A DNA stretch of 33,508 nt from an uncultured cyanobacterium (lineage in GTDB: Bacteria > Cyanobacteriota > Cyanobacteriia > PCC-6307 > Cyanobiaceae), in assembly GCA_903823115.1 (NCBI GenBank), contig CAIJRN010000032.1, forward strand, positions 1 to 33,508, in the 5' to 3' direction. Under the pieces are notes generated by a model. That model had not been told where the DNA came from, did no database searches, and saw only the letters and a program-made list of their open reading frames with translations. A program made the position numbers and the translations under genes. How positions within the stretch are numbered: the first letter of the stretch is position 1; each line of letters starts with the position of its first letter. Below, piece after piece: positions 1-9,487 of the stretch.

Positions 1-50
1 CGTTCTGCGTTCTGCGGCTTGCCCGGGTTGCTTGGGCCAGGGGACGGGGC

Positions 51-1373
51 TCAGGGACGGAACAGGGCCGCCTCGATGTAGGCATGGGGCCGCTCGTCGG
101 TGGCCAGGTAATAGATCAGCACCAGCTCACCGCGCTCGTTCTGGCGCAGCTGCGGGTAGCCCATGTCGAAGCTGTGGGGATTGCTGCGGATCAGCCGCTG
201 CGGCCCCCAGCTGCGGCCGCCGTCGTCACTGAGTCGCAACAGCATCCGCTGGCCGTCGCGATCGGCCCAGGCACAGGCGAGCCGACCGTCCCGCAGGTGG
301 GTCAGGGCCGGTGGATTGCCGTTGTGCTGGCCCGTTTCGCCCACCCGCGACAGAAAGCTCCAGCTGCGTCCGTCATCGCTGGAGCCATAGGCATCGATCC
401 AGTTGGACTCCTGTTCGCCAGTCCGGGGGTCGCGCCGTCGCAGGGCGGTGACGAGTCCCGCCTCCCCCAGATCGACGCTGGAGGGCATCACCGCCCGCCT
501 GCCGTCGCTCCAGGGCACCACCCAGCTCAGGAAGCGGAAATGGAGGCCGCCGTCGAGGCTTTCGGCCACGAAGGTTTTATCCAGGCGCGTGTTGAACTTG
601 CCGAGCCGGGGATTGCGCGCCGACAGAAACATCAGGATCGAGGCGGGGCCCCGCACCAGGTAGGAGGTGCGGGAGGTGAGGATCAGGCCGCGCAGGCTTT
701 TCTCCCGCTCCAGGCCCTGGAAACGGTACGGCCCCTGCCAGTGATGTCCACGGTCCTCGGAGACGTAGAACCGGCCCAGGCGCTGATCGGCGTCCTTGCC
801 CCCATCGGCCAGCACCCGTAAAGCGAGATCCGGATCGTCGAAGTGGATCGGCTGGGCTGGACTGCCGGCCTTCCCCTCCAGACTGAAGGGGGGATCGGCT
901 GCCTGCCGGCTCCAGCTCCTGCCGCCATCGAGGGAGCGGGCCAGCTGAAACGTCTGGGGACTGCCGATCTTGTGGCCCTCCTCCTTGTCGACCCAGGGCC
1001 CATTGACGTAGCCGACGAGCAGTTCGCGGCCGTTATCCCAGCTCCACAGGCCCTGATTGGCGGGCCAGGCCAGAAATCGCCCCTCCTCCGCCACCACGAT
1101 CTGCAGCGAGGCCGGATTCGCTGCTGGGCGCAGCGTTCGGCTGCTGGCCGGGGCTGAACGGGGGATTGGCACTGGGCTTGGCCGTGGTGGCGGACTTGCC
1201 GTTGGGCTCAGGCGTGGCTGTTGACCTGGGGATGAGGTTGCCGCCGGGCTGGGCAGCGCCGCCGCCGCCCGCCCCGGCAAGGGCAGCAGCAGTGGAGACG
1301 GGAGCAGCAGGGCATGACCCAGCAGGACAGGTCCCAGCAGGACGGACCCCAGCCCCCGGCCCCTGGCCCTCAT
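51..1373 (-). CDS. Secreted BNR/Asp-box (sialidase-fold) protein
   Basis: A 440-residue protein that starts with a hydrophobic leucine-rich signal segment (about residues 8-38). A Pro/Ser/Ala-rich linker follows to about residue 87, then a beta-propeller-like body. Asp-box repeats of the SxDxGxxW type are visible: SLDGGRSW (147-154), SEDRGHHW (205-212), SLDGGLHF (272-279), SSDDGRSW (331-338) and SDDGGRSW (382-389). This is the repeat pattern of the sialidase/neuraminidase fold, so an exported carbohydrate-acting or binding protein is likely. The fold also occurs in non-enzymes, and I cannot identify the full catalytic set, so sialidase activity is not claimed. The ATG overlaps the trpC stop by four bases (ATGA), placing it last in the tight minus-strand run from the tRNA-Leu side. 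Fold confidence is high; function is open. Confidence 0.85.
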   Translation of the reverse strand: MRARGRGLGSVLLGPVLLGHALLLPSPLLLPLPGRAAAALPSPAATSSPGQQPRLSPTASPPPRPSPVPIPRSAPASSRTLRPAANPASLQIVVAEEGRFLAWPANQGLWSWDNGRELLVGYVNGPWVDKEEGHKIGSPQTFQLARSLDGGRSWSRQAADPPFSLEGKAGSPAQPIHFDDPDLALRVLADGGKDADQRLGRFYVSEDRGHHWQGPYRFQGLEREKSLRGLILTSRTSYLVRGPASILMFLSARNPRLGKFNTRLDKTFVAESLDGGLHFRFLSWVVPWSDGRRAVMPSSVDLGEAGLVTALRRRDPRTGEQESNWIDAYGSSDDGRSWSFLSRVGETGQHNGNPPALTHLRDGRLACAWADRDGQRMLLRLSDDGGRSWGPQRLIRSNPHSFDMGYPQLRQNERGELVLIYYLATDERPHAYIEAALFRP

Positions 1374-2254
1374 CCCTGGATCAGCGCTTCCAGCGCCGCC
1401 GTCACATCGGCCTGGCGCATCAGCGCTTCACCGACCAGCACCGCATCGGCACCCGCCTGCATGACGCGATCGAGATCCTCGCGGCTGAACAGGCCCGATT
1501 CGCTCACCAGCAGGCAGCCCTTGGCCCGGATCTGCTCGCCGTAGCGGGCCATCAGGCGCTCGCTGATGGCCAGGTCGACCTCGAAGCTGCTCAGATCGCG
1601 GTTGTTGATGCCGATCAGGTTCACCCCGTCCAGGGCCAGCACCCGCTCCAGTTCGGCCTCGTCGTGCACCTCCACCAGCACTGCCAGTCCCAGGCTGCGG
1701 GCCACCTTGAGCAGGTAGGCCAGATCCACATCGGTGAGAATCGCCGCGATCAGCAGGGCCGCATCGGCGCCGGCGGCCCGGGCCTGATACAGCTGGTAGG
1801 GCGAAAGGATGAAGTCCTTGCAGAGTAGGGGCAGCTCCACCGCCTGGCGCACCTCCACCAGCACCTCAAAGCCCCCCTGGAAGAACTGCTTGTCTGTCAG
1901 CACCGACAGGCAGCTGGCACCGCCGGCGGCGTAGCCGCGGGCGATCGCCACCGGATCGAAGTCCTCGCGGATCACCCCCTTGCTGGGGCTGGCTTTCTTC
2001 ACCTCGGCGATCACCGCCGGCTTGCGGCAACTGGCCTTCAGCGCCGCAACGAAGTCACGCGCTGCCGGCAGCTCCGCCACCTGGCTCTGCAACTTCACCA
2101 GCGGCACCCGCTCGCGGGCACTGGCCACCTCCCGATCCTTCGCCCAGACGATCTCCTCGAGGATGTGGCGCGGCTTTTCCTCCGGGTGAGGAATGCCGAA
2201 TTCAAGATGGACCACCTTCACCGAGGGGTTGGGCGGCCGGCGACGGATCTCCAT
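1370..2254 (-). CDS. trpC: Indole-3-glycerol phosphate synthase
   Basis: A 294-residue TIM-barrel enzyme of tryptophan synthesis. It closes CdRP to indole-3-glycerol phosphate with loss of CO2 and water in the cytoplasm. Family motifs appear in order: [12 protein letters not shown] with the catalytic lysines, [32 protein letters not shown] and the phosphate-binding end AVLVGEALM. An N-terminal stretch of about 30 residues before the barrel is usual in cyanobacterial versions. The ATG lies one base after the lpdA stop, and the stop overlaps the start of the downstream sialidase-fold gene. Translation is therefore probably coupled. No other trp gene is in the window, which fits the scattered trp genes of cyanobacteria. 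The assignment is secure. Confidence 0.96.
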   Translation of the reverse strand: MEIRRRPPNPSVKVVHLEFGIPHPEEKPRHILEEIVWAKDREVASARERVPLVKLQSQVAELPAARDFVAALKASCRKPAVIAEVKKASPSKGVIREDFDPVAIARGYAAGGASCLSVLTDKQFFQGGFEVLVEVRQAVELPLLCKDFILSPYQLYQARAAGADAALLIAAILTDVDLAYLLKVARSLGLAVLVEVHDEAELERVLALDGVNLIGINNRDLSSFEVDLAISERLMARYGEQIRAKGCLLVSESGLFSREDLDRVMQAGADAVLVGEALMRQADVTAALEALIQG

Positions 2255-2255
2255 C

Positions 2256-3755
2256 TCAGGACCTCACGGGCGCGATCGCCATGGCGGCCTGCTTGTAGGC
2301 CACTTCCACCACCTCGCTGAGGGTGGGGTGGGTGTGCACCTCGTTGGCCAGTTGCTGGACGCTCTGACGCCGGGCCACGGCGTTGGCCACCTCCTGGATC
2401 AGATCGGCGGCATGGAGGCCAAAGATGTGGGCCCCGAGCACTTCACCGGTGTCCTTGCGGAACAGCAGCTTCATCAGGCCATCGCTGTCCAGTTCGGCCA
2501 GGGCCTTGGAGTTGGCCTTGAAGTAGCTGCGCACCGAGCCGAGCTCAAAGCCTTCACTGCTCGCCAGCTGTTTGGCCTCGGCTTCACTGAGCCCCACCGA
2601 GCTGATCTCCGGATGGGTGAAGGTGGCGGCGGGGATCGAGCGGTAATCGATGCGGCGCGGATGGCCGAGGATGTTGTCCACGGCCACGGCCCCCTGGGCG
2701 GCGGCGGTGTGGGCCAGCATCATCTTGCCGGTCACGTCACCCACGGCCCACAGATGGGGCACCGCCGGCGCGCCGGCCTCACTGCTGGCCAGCACCCGCA
2801 TCGTGTCGTCGACGGGGATGAAGCCGCGGTTGGTTTCGACGCCCACTGAGGCCAGGTTGAGCTCCTTGCTCACCGGCACCCGACCGGTGGCCACCAGCAC
2901 CGCATCCACCTCCAGGGTTTCCACCGGCTCGCGCGTTTTCATGTCCACCAGCTCGATCAGCACCGGGCAGCCCGGGGTGATCGTCTTGGCCAGGACGCCG
3001 GCGCGGGCGTCGATCTCGCGGCCTTCAATCAGCTTGCGGGCCGCCAGCTTGGCGATGTCGGGATCGAAGGTGGGCATCACCCGATCGAGGGCCTCGATCA
3101 TCGTCACCTCGCAGCCCAGGGCTGTGTACACATCGGCGAACTCCAGGCCGATGTAGCCGCTGCCGATGATCGTGATCCAGCGGGGCAGCCATTCCAGGTT
3201 GATCGCCTCGTCGCTGGTGAACACGGTGCGGCCATCGGTTTCGATGCCGGGGGGCACGAAGGGGTCGGAGCCGGTGGCCAGGATCACCTCCCGGGCCCCG
3301 TAAACCCGCTCCACACCACTGGCCTCGCGCACCGCCACCCGCTGGGGCCCGTCCAGCCGGCCCTTGCCCCGCAGGATCGTGGCGCCGCAGCGCTCCAGGC
3401 TCTTGGTGAGATTGGTGCGGATCGTGGCCACCAGCTGGGCGGCGTGATCGGCGATTTTCTGGCGCTCGAAGCGCACCGGGGCGGCATGGATGCCGAAGCC
3501 CTTCAGGTGCTCGGCATCGGCCAGTTCCCGCACCCGGCCGCTGGCCGCCAGCAGGGCCTTGGAGGGCACGCAGCCGCGGTTGACGCAGGTGCCGCCCATG
3601 TCGCGCGATTCGACGATCGCCACCTTGAGGCCGTGGTCCGCCGCGTGCTTGGCGGCATCAAAACCGCCGTAGCCGGCGCCGATGACGATCACGTCGAAAT
3701 CGAAGGAACCAGGGGCTGCCGTCACCGAGGGTTGCTGCGCTTGTTTGGAGGGCAT
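2256..3755 (-). CDS. lpdA: Dihydrolipoyl dehydrogenase (E3)
   Basis: A 499-residue flavoprotein disulfide reductase. It reoxidises dihydrolipoamide with NAD+ as the E3 subunit of pyruvate dehydrogenase and of the glycine cleavage system. An N-terminal Rossmann motif GAGYGG (about 26-31) binds FAD, and the redox disulfide is in [14 protein letters not shown] (Cys57 and Cys62). A second dinucleotide fold starts at [14 protein letters not shown], the second FAD motif is [17 protein letters not shown], and the C-terminal HTHPTLSE (474-481) holds the catalytic His-Glu pair. Length and motifs match cyanobacterial LpdA. It sits nine bases after the methyltransferase stop and one base before trpC, so it is probably co-transcribed with both. 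Confidence 0.96.
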   Translation of the reverse strand: MPSKQAQQPSVTAAPGSFDFDVIVIGAGYGGFDAAKHAADHGLKVAIVESRDMGGTCVNRGCVPSKALLAASGRVRELADAEHLKGFGIHAAPVRFERQKIADHAAQLVATIRTNLTKSLERCGATILRGKGRLDGPQRVAVREASGVERVYGAREVILATGSDPFVPPGIETDGRTVFTSDEAINLEWLPRWITIIGSGYIGLEFADVYTALGCEVTMIEALDRVMPTFDPDIAKLAARKLIEGREIDARAGVLAKTITPGCPVLIELVDMKTREPVETLEVDAVLVATGRVPVSKELNLASVGVETNRGFIPVDDTMRVLASSEAGAPAVPHLWAVGDVTGKMMLAHTAAAQGAVAVDNILGHPRRIDYRSIPAATFTHPEISSVGLSEAEAKQLASSEGFELGSVRSYFKANSKALAELDSDGLMKLLFRKDTGEVLGAHIFGLHAADLIQEVANAVARRQSVQQLANEVHTHPTLSEVVEVAYKQAAMAIAPVRS

Positions 3756-3764
3756 TCTCTCCCC

Positions 3765-4598
3765 TCAGGTGGCCGTTGCCGTGGCGCCGCCGACCTGGCA
3801 CTGACGCCAGCGCTCCAGCAGCAGCGGTGCCGCCGCCACCGCCACGTTCAGGGATTCCACCGCGGCGCTGTGGGGAATGGTCACGCCGTGATCGGCCAGG
3901 GCCAGCAACTCCGCCGCCAGGCCGGCTCCCTCATTGCCCAGCAACAGCACGGTGGGCTGGGTCCAGTCCAGCTCCCAGTAGGGCTGCCCCTTGCCCGCCC
4001 GGGTGGCCAGCCGCTGCAGCCCGGCCGCGCCGGCTTGCAGGAGACGTTGCCGCAGCCCTTCGCCATCGAGGCGCTCCACCGCCAGGGCCAGGGCGGCGCC
4101 GCTCGAGGCCCGCAGCACCTTGGGGGCGTAGGGATCGGCGCCATCGGCCAGCCACACCTGCTCGACGCCGGCGGCCAGGGCCGTGCGCAGCAGGGTGCCG
4201 AGATTGCCAGGGTCCTGCAGCCGATCGAGAGCAAGCACAAAATTGGGCTTCTGGTTGATCGGCAGGCAGGGGGGCTCGGCGGTGGCCACCACCCCATCGG
4301 GGCTGTGGGTGGTGGCCACCGCCGCCAGCACCTCGGCCGTTGCTGGCTGCAGGCGGGTCCGGCGCGGCAGGGTCGCCAGCAGCTGGCCATGGCCGGCAAG
4401 CCATTCGGGCGTGGCCAGCACCACCTCCAGCGTGAGCTCCAGTCGCAGGGCTTCCTGCAGCAGGTGGGTACCTTCCAGCAGCAGCAGCTGCTGCTGACGG
4501 CGTCCGCGGGCTTCCTGCAGATCGCGCAGCCGAGCGACCAAGGGGTTTCGGCGGCTGCTGATCAGCTCAGGTTCAGAAGCTCTGCTGGGAGCGAACAT
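3765..4598 (-). CDS. SpoU/TrmH-family RNA 2'-O-methyltransferase
   Basis: A 277-residue SPOUT methyltransferase that uses S-adenosylmethionine to 2'-O-methylate ribose in tRNA or rRNA. All three family motifs are present: motif 1 LDRLQDPGNLGTLLRTA (about 124-140), motif 2 LLLGNEGAGL (218-227) and motif 3 IPHSAAVESLNVAVA (241-255), which together form the knotted AdoMet site. The N-terminal about 100 residues look like the substrate-binding domain of RlmB/TrmH-type enzymes (RRNPLVARLRDL at the front). The exact RNA target cannot be read from sequence. The ATG overlaps the 3' end of the upstream small gene by 26 bases in another frame, and I see no better later start. Cotranscription with lpdA and trpC is likely. 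Confidence 0.92.
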   Translation of the reverse strand: MFAPSRASEPELISSRRNPLVARLRDLQEARGRRQQQLLLLEGTHLLQEALRLELTLEVVLATPEWLAGHGQLLATLPRRTRLQPATAEVLAAVATTHSPDGVVATAEPPCLPINQKPNFVLALDRLQDPGNLGTLLRTALAAGVEQVWLADGADPYAPKVLRASSGAALALAVERLDGEGLRQRLLQAGAAGLQRLATRAGKGQPYWELDWTQPTVLLLGNEGAGLAAELLALADHGVTIPHSAAVESLNVAVAAAPLLLERWRQCQVGGATATAT

Positions 4599-4821
4599 GC
4601 AGCTTGTCCTGAAGGATCAGCTCCTTGTCCTTGAGATCGAGGCCTTTGACGACAGCAACCTCTCCCTCAAGGCCCTGAGCGCGAAGGTTTTCAATCAGCT
4701 TGCGAATTAAAATATCCTCAACTGCGGTCAGGTCGAAGGCGTCAGGTGTCAGGCTCTCGAGGAACTTGCCCACCTTGGCCGCCATGAACTCTGAGGCGTT
4801 GGTGATCTTGAGAACGATCAT
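4573..4821 (-). CDS. Small conserved cyanobacterial protein, function unknown
   Basis: An 82-residue protein beginning MIVLKITNASEF and ending in HVRSQQSF, predicted soluble and rich in Leu, Lys and Glu. I recognise it only as the kind of small conserved protein found next to SpoU methyltransferases in picocyanobacteria, and assign no function. The same frame stays open upstream to 4911, but that extension reads through the tRNA-Leu gene, so the ATG at 4821, 12 bases after the tRNA 3' end, is the sensible start. No clear Shine-Dalgarno precedes it. Its last 26 bases overlap the methyltransferase start. Base composition is slightly more AT-rich than its neighbours. It may be transcribed together with the tRNA. 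Confidence 0.75.
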   Translation of the reverse strand: MIVLKITNASEFMAAKVGKFLESLTPDAFDLTAVEDILIRKLIENLRAQGLEGEVAVVKGLDLKDKELILQDKLHVRSQQSF

Positions 4822-4833
4822 TGAGAAAAGTGA

Positions 4834-4917
4834 TGCGGATGGGGAGACTTGAACTCCCACGACATTGCTGCCACTAGTACCTGAAACTAGCGCGTCTACC
4901 AATTCCGCCACATCCGC
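4834..4917 (-). tRNA. tRNA-Leu (anticodon CAG)
   Basis: An 84-nt class II tRNA read on the minus strand. The acceptor pair is GCGGATG with CATCCGC plus discriminator A. The anticodon stem is CTAGT/ACTAG around the loop TTCAGGT, giving anticodon CAG, which reads CUG. The T-loop motif GTTCAAGTC is present, and there is a variable arm as expected for leucine. The terminal CCA is not encoded (the next bases are TCA). It sits just upstream of the small protein gene and may share its transcript. Confidence 0.95.
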
Positions 4918-5126
4918 GGGCGTATCGCCGCTGCGGGAACCGCCGCGACCCAGCCACCATAAAACACCGTGGTGCCCCAGCCCGTACCGCCGTCCCTCGG
5001 CATCGAGCCAGGAGTCCCTGATCCGGCCGCGCTCAGCACAAGCCAGTTTGAGTGGCGGCCACCTAGACGGTGTGTACTTTCATTGTCAAGATCTCCGAAC
5101 CAGACGATCTGTGTGGACAGCCGACC

Positions 5127-6500
5127 ATGACCAGCACCGCCGTCCCCACATCTTCAACAATTCCCAGCGCTCTCTCCCTGGCCGACATGGCTCCGGTCGC
5201 CTCCCTGGGGCAGCCCCGGCTTGAAATCCTCGGCGGTCGCCCCCTCTCCGGTGAAATCCTGGTCAGTGGCGCCAAGAATTCGGCCCTGGTGTTGATGGCC
5301 GCCTGCCTGCTCACCCGTGACACCCTGCGCCTGCGCAATGTGCCGCCGCTCACCGACATCACCGGCATGGGTGAAATCCTCGGCGCCCTGGGCGTGGCCG
5401 TGAAGCGCAGTGGCGACAGCATCGAGCTCAACGGCGATCACCTCACCAAGGCCGCCCCGCCCTATGAGCTGGTCAACAGCCTGCGGGCCAGCTTTTTCTG
5501 CATCGGCCCCCTGGTGGCTCGCATGGGCATGGCCCAGGTGCCCCTGCCAGGCGGTTGCCAGATCGGCTCCCGTCCGGTGGTCGAGCACGTCAAGGGGCTC
5601 AAGGCCCTCGGTGCCCAGGTCACGATCGAGCACGGGGTGGTCACCGCGGTGGTGCCGGGCCGTGGCCATCGCCTCACGGGCGGCCACATCCATCTCGATT
5701 GCCCCAGCGTCGGAGCCACCGAAACGCTGATGATGGCGGCGGCCCTGGCCGATGGTGAAACCACCATTGACAACGCTGCCCAGGAGCCCGAGGTGATCGA
5801 CCTGGCCCGGCTGCTGATTGCGATGGGGGCCAGGATCCGCGGTGCCGGCAGCCCCACGATCACGATCGTCGGCGTCGAGCGCCTCCACGGTGCCGACTAC
5901 GCCGTGATCCCCGATCGCATCGAGGCGGGCACCTTCCTGCTGGCCGCCGCCATCACCCGCTCCCTGCTTCGGGTTGCCCCCGTGGTGCCCGAGCATCTCG
6001 GTGCCGTGCTCACCAAGCTCGAAGAGGTCGGCTGCCGCATTCAGCACGACGGCCTCGGCGTGGTGATCGACGCTCAGCGCATCACCGCCGTCGATCTGCG
6101 CACCCAGCCCTTTCCCGGTTTTCCCACCGATCTGCAGGCGCCGTTCATGAGCCTGCTGGCCACGGCGGAAGGCACCAGCATGATCGTCGAGAACATCTTT
6201 GAGAACCGGCTCCAGCACGTCGCTGAGCTGCAGCGCATGGGGGCCTCGATCCGCATGCAGGGCAACACCGCCTTCATCGAGGGGGTGGCCCGCCTCAGCG
6301 GTGCCCCGGTGCACGGCACCGACCTGCGGGCCTCGGCGGCCATGGTGCTGGCTGGTCTGGCCGCTGAGGGCACCACCACCGTGCGCGGCCTGGAGTTCCT
6401 CGATCGCGGCTACGCCGATCTGGAAGGCAAGCTCAATGGCGTGGGCGCCGTGATCCGTCGTCTCCATGACGAACCTGTCAGCCTGCCCCTGGCGGTCTGA
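5127..6500 (+). CDS. murA: UDP-N-acetylglucosamine 1-carboxyvinyltransferase
   Basis: This is the first committed enzyme of peptidoglycan synthesis, transferring enolpyruvate from PEP to UDP-GlcNAc in the cytoplasm. From the ATG at 5127 it has 457 residues. [16 protein letters not shown] carries the conserved Lys50-Asn51. [13 protein letters not shown] carries the catalytic cysteine (Cys144, the fosfomycin target in this family). FPTDLQAPF carries the catalytic Asp (335), and [13 protein letters not shown] the conserved Arg. The frame is open back to a GTG at 5070, but the extra 19 residues look uncharacteristic, so the ATG is preferred. About 25 residues of non-conserved leader precede the fold. 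It stands alone on the plus strand, divergent from tRNA-Leu(CAG), with tRNA-Leu(CAA) following. Confidence 0.96.
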   Translation: MTSTAVPTSSTIPSALSLADMAPVASLGQPRLEILGGRPLSGEILVSGAKNSALVLMAACLLTRDTLRLRNVPPLTDITGMGEILGALGVAVKRSGDSIELNGDHLTKAAPPYELVNSLRASFFCIGPLVARMGMAQVPLPGGCQIGSRPVVEHVKGLKALGAQVTIEHGVVTAVVPGRGHRLTGGHIHLDCPSVGATETLMMAAALADGETTIDNAAQEPEVIDLARLLIAMGARIRGAGSPTITIVGVERLHGADYAVIPDRIEAGTFLLAAAITRSLLRVAPVVPEHLGAVLTKLEEVGCRIQHDGLGVVIDAQRITAVDLRTQPFPGFPTDLQAPFMSLLATAEGTSMIVENIFENRLQHVAELQRMGASIRMQGNTAFIEGVARLSGAPVHGTDLRASAAMVLAGLAAEGTTTVRGLEFLDRGYADLEGKLNGVGAVIRRLHDEPVSLPLAV

Positions 6501-6507
6501 ACCTGGC

Positions 6508-6529
6508 GGGGCCGCCCGGCATCGGCCCC
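6508..6529 (+). terminator. Possible hairpin terminator after murA
   Basis: GGGGCCG and CGGCCCC pair across an 8-base loop eight bases after the murA stop. The stem is strong, but no T-run follows, so this may only be a 3' stabilising hairpin or a U-tract-free terminator. It separates murA from the tRNA-Leu(CAA) gene. Confidence 0.35.
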
Positions 6530-6549
6530 GTCGTCACCCGGCTGAGGAT

Positions 6550-6555
6550 TAAGAT
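6550..6555 (+). promoter_or_regulatory. Possible -10 box of tRNA-Leu(CAA)
   Basis: TAAGAT lies nine bases before the tRNA 5' end, so initiation about seven bases downstream would give an almost leaderless tRNA precursor. No good -35 sequence is visible at the usual distance, so the call rests on position and on the AT-rich patch within GC-rich DNA. Confidence 0.35.
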
Positions 6556-6563
6556 CCCCACAT

Positions 6564-6645
6564 GGGAGCGTGCCGGAATTGGTAGACGGACTCGACTCAA
6601 AATCGAGCGCCTTCGGGTTTGTGGGTTCGAGTCCCACCGCTCCCA
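6564..6645 (+). tRNA. tRNA-Leu (anticodon CAA)
   Basis: An 82-nt class II tRNA. The acceptor is GGGAGCG with CGCTCCC and discriminator A. The anticodon stem CTCGA/TCGAG encloses CTCAAAA, giving anticodon CAA, which reads UUG. The D-arm TGGTAGAC, a leucine-type variable arm and the T-arm GTGGGTTCGAGTCCCAC are all present. CCA is not encoded. It lies between murA and argD on the same strand. Confidence 0.96.
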
Positions 6646-6716
6646 TCCACTCCTCGGAGTCCCCTGCAGCACCCCTGGTTGCTGCCGCATCGTCGTCACG
6701 TCCTGCCTGATCCAAG

Positions 6717-7934
6717 GTGTCCGCGGTCCCAACCAGTCCCGATGCTTCGGCGGTGATGGGCACTTACGCCCGTTATCCGCTCGAGTTGGTGCGCGGCAAG
6801 GGCGTCTGGCTTTATGACAGAAACGGCCGCCGCTACCTCGATGCGGTGGCTGGCATCGCTGTCTGCACCCTGGGCCACAGCGATCCGGTCTTGCGCCGTG
6901 CCCTCTGCCGTCAGCTCGGCAAGCTCCAGCACGTCTCCAACCTCTACCGGATTCCCGAGCAGGAAGCCCTGGCCCGGGCCATCTGTGAGCGCAGCGCTGC
7001 TGAGGCGGTGTTCTTCTGTAACTCGGGCGCCGAGGCCAACGAGGCCGCCATCAAGCTGGCCCGCAAGCACGGTCACCTGGTGCGCGGCATCGAGCGGCCG
7101 GTGATCCTGTCGGCCGAGGCCAGCTTCCACGGCCGCACCCTGGCCGCCGTCACCGCCACGGGCCAGCCGAAATATCACCAGGGCTTCGAGCCGATGGTGG
7201 AGGGCTTCCGCTATTTCCCCTACAACGACATCAGCGCCTTCGAAGCGCTGCTGGCTGAGTGCGAGGCCGCGGGGCCGCGGGTGGCCGCCGTGCTGCTCGA
7301 ACCGATTCAGGGTGAGGGAGGCGTGATCCCCGGCGATGCGGCTTTCTTCCGCCGGGTGCGCGAGCTCTGTGATCAACGGCAGATTCTGCTGATCTTCGAT
7401 GAGGTTCAGATCGGTGTCGGCCGCAGTGGCCACTGGTGGGGTCACGGACGGCTTGGCGTTGAACCCGATGCTTTCACCATGGCCAAGGGCCTGGGTGGCG
7501 GCATCCCCATCGGTGCCCTGGCGGTGAAGGCCGCCGTGGATCACTTCCGTCCCGGCGACCATGCCAGCACCTTCGGGGGCAATCCCTTCGTCTGCCGTGC
7601 CGCGCTCACGGTGATCGCCGAAATCGAGCGCCGCCGGTTGCTGGACCACGTCCAGGCCATGGAGCGGTTCCTGATCGAGCAACTCGCCGAACTGGCCGGC
7701 CGCCATCCTGGACATATCGAGATGGTGCGGGGCTGGGGTCTCCTGCAGGGTGTGGTGCTCTCCGAGCAGGGCCCCACGGCAGCGGAGCTGGTCAAGGCGG
7801 CGATGGCGGAGGGGCTGCTGCTGGTGCCCGCCGGACCCAGGGTGGTGCGGATCGTCCCCCCCCTGGTGATCCGCCGCCGCCATCTGCGCAAGCTGATCCA
7901 GCGCCTGGAGAAAGCCCTGATCAGCCTCTCCTGA
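6717..7934 (+). CDS. argD: Acetylornithine aminotransferase
   Basis: A 405-residue class III PLP aminotransferase of arginine synthesis, converting N-acetylglutamate semialdehyde to N-acetylornithine with glutamate as donor. Motifs are CNSGAEANEAAIKLARKHG (PLP phosphate region), SFHGRTLAAVTATGQ, LLEPIQGEGGV, LLIFDEVQIGVGRSG (the Asp that binds the pyridine nitrogen) and FTMAKGLGGGIPIGA, where Lys257 forms the Schiff base. The GTG at 6717 is taken as start; an ATG at 6756 is an alternative that drops 13 weakly conserved residues. The TGA is followed after one base by the GTG of folC, so the two are almost certainly one transcript. Related aminotransferases are hard to separate by sequence, but length, motifs and a cyanobacterial host favour ArgD. 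Confidence 0.93.
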   Translation: MSAVPTSPDASAVMGTYARYPLELVRGKGVWLYDRNGRRYLDAVAGIAVCTLGHSDPVLRRALCRQLGKLQHVSNLYRIPEQEALARAICERSAAEAVFFCNSGAEANEAAIKLARKHGHLVRGIERPVILSAEASFHGRTLAAVTATGQPKYHQGFEPMVEGFRYFPYNDISAFEALLAECEAAGPRVAAVLLEPIQGEGGVIPGDAAFFRRVRELCDQRQILLIFDEVQIGVGRSGHWWGHGRLGVEPDAFTMAKGLGGGIPIGALAVKAAVDHFRPGDHASTFGGNPFVCRAALTVIAEIERRRLLDHVQAMERFLIEQLAELAGRHPGHIEMVRGWGLLQGVVLSEQGPTAAELVKAAMAEGLLLVPAGPRVVRIVPPLVIRRRHLRKLIQRLEKALISLS

Positions 7935-7935
7935 G

Positions 7936-9303
7936 GTGTCAGCTCCGGTCTTTGAAGGCGCCGCGGCCACTCCGCCACCGACTGCCGAGGCTTCGCTACG
8001 GGCTGCTGGCGAGCGGGGGCCGGCGGGGCCGCCGATCGCCCTCGGCCTGCCGGCCGCCGTCGATCTCGATGACCTGCTGGAGCCCTTCTCCCGGCGCGGC
8101 GTCGATCTGGGGCTGGAGCGCCTGCAGGCCGCCCTCGGCGACGGCGGCCATCCCGAGCGCCGCTTTGCCGCCGTGCAGGTGGCCGGCACCAATGGCAAGG
8201 GCTCGATCTGCACGCTGCTGCACGCGATGCTGCGGGCCGCCGGCCTGAAGTGCGCCAGCTACCGCTCCCCCCATCTGGTGAGCTGGTGTGAGCGCATCCA
8301 GCTCGATGATGCCTGGATCAGTGCCGAGCAGCTGCGCGCCGACCTGGCCCGCTGGCAGCCGATCGGCTGTCGCCACCAGCTCACCCCCTTCGAGCTGCTG
8401 ACCGCGGCCGCTTTCGATCGCTTCGCCAGCGAGGCCCCTGATCTGGTGATTCTGGAGGTGGGCCTCGGTGGCCGCCTTGATGCCACCACGGTCCATCCGC
8501 AGCGCGCCTTGATCGGCTTCGGCAACATCGGCCTCGACCATTGCGAGCATCTGGGCTCCACCCTGACGGCGATCGCCCACGAAAAAGCGGCGGTGATGGG
8601 GCCAGGCAGCCTGGCGTTCAGCGCCCCTCAGCATCCCGAGGTGGCGGCCGTGCTCAACGCGGAAGCCCGTCGTCTGGACTGTGAGCTGCATTGGCTCGAA
8701 CCTCTGGCGGCCCCGCAGCAAGGCGGACCGCTGCTGGGATTGGCCGGGGTCTGGCAGCGCAGCAACGCCGCTGTGGCCGTGGCCATGGCCCAGGCTCTGG
8801 CGCAGCGCGGCTGGCCCGTGGACGCCGCCGCCATCAGCCGCGGTCTGGCCGTCGCCCGTTGGCCCGGCCGCCTGGAGCGCCGCTTTTGGCAGGGCCGCGA
8901 GCTGCTGCTGGACGGTGCCCATAACCCTCCGGCGGCGCTGGCCCTGCGCCAGGAGCTCGACCGTCAGCAGGGGCGCCGCTGGCTGTTGGGGATCCAGCGC
9001 CACAAGCAGGCCCCGGAGCTGCTCGATGCCCTGCTGGCTCCAGGGGATCGGCTGGCCGTCGTTGCCATCGCCGATCACCTCAGCTGGAGTGCCGCCGAGC
9101 TTGTGGCCGAGCGACCCGCCCTGGCCGCGCAGATCGAAACGGCCAGCGATCTGGTGGCGGGGCTGGACTGGCTCACGGCCCCAGGCCCTCTGCCCGTGGT
9201 GTGCGGCTCCCTGCATCTTCTGGGCAGCGTGATGCCGCTGCTGGATCCCCTGGAGGGAGTGCGGAATCTCTCGGATCAGCAGCTCGCCCCTCCAGGAGAC
9301 TGA
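7936..9303 (+). CDS. folC: Bifunctional dihydrofolate / folylpolyglutamate synthase
   Basis: A Mur-ligase-family ATP-dependent enzyme that adds glutamate to dihydropteroate and to folates. The P-loop VAGTNGKGS is at about residues 82-90. SYRSPHLVSWCERIQ is the folate-site signature, LVILEVGLGGRLDAT follows, the central domain has IGFGNIGLDHCEHLG, and the C-terminal domain carries LLLDGAHNPPAALAL. The 455-residue length from the GTG at 7936 is slightly long for the family. The first 38 residues are Ala/Pro-rich and may not all be translated, so a later start is possible. One base separates it from argD. Whether it has both activities or only one cannot be read here. Confidence 0.92.
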   Translation: MSAPVFEGAAATPPPTAEASLRAAGERGPAGPPIALGLPAAVDLDDLLEPFSRRGVDLGLERLQAALGDGGHPERRFAAVQVAGTNGKGSICTLLHAMLRAAGLKCASYRSPHLVSWCERIQLDDAWISAEQLRADLARWQPIGCRHQLTPFELLTAAAFDRFASEAPDLVILEVGLGGRLDATTVHPQRALIGFGNIGLDHCEHLGSTLTAIAHEKAAVMGPGSLAFSAPQHPEVAAVLNAEARRLDCELHWLEPLAAPQQGGPLLGLAGVWQRSNAAVAVAMAQALAQRGWPVDAAAISRGLAVARWPGRLERRFWQGRELLLDGAHNPPAALALRQELDRQQGRRWLLGIQRHKQAPELLDALLAPGDRLAVVAIADHLSWSAAELVAERPALAAQIETASDLVAGLDWLTAPGPLPVVCGSLHLLGSVMPLLDPLEGVRNLSDQQLAPPGD

Positions 9304-9470
9304 TGTGCTCAGCTCAGGCTCTGCAAGCTCTGATGCCGAACTTGTCTGGTCTCAATTGTTCGTGGCGACCATCGACATCAGGCCAGGCAGTGGGCTCAAA
9401 GCTGACTGTTTCTGCGTTGGTACCGGCTGAGGCAGAGGACCATGGGCAAGGCTTCAAGCTGAACACGAGT

Positions 9471-9484
9471 CCTGCAGCTGCAGG
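9471..9484. repeat. 14-bp perfect palindrome between converging genes
   Basis: CCTGCAGCTGCAGG reads the same on both strands and lies in the 184-base gap between the converging folC and membrane-protein genes, four bases from the latter's stop. It could form a cruciform or short hairpin, but there is no T-run, so a terminator role is weak. The rest of the 9304-9487 gap shows no gene. Confidence 0.5.
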
Positions 9485-9487
9485 GCC

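Noticed and set aside
4822-4911. N-terminal extension of the small protein through the tRNA-Leu gene
   Set aside because: The bases form a complete tRNA; the protein has its own ATG at 4821.
5154-6467. A long open frame antisense to murA
   Set aside because: A shadow of high third-position GC; murA on the other strand carries every family motif.
6696-8213. A 505-codon open frame antisense to argD and the folC start
   Set aside because: No recognisable motif, composition typical of antisense shadows, and it conflicts with two clear genes.
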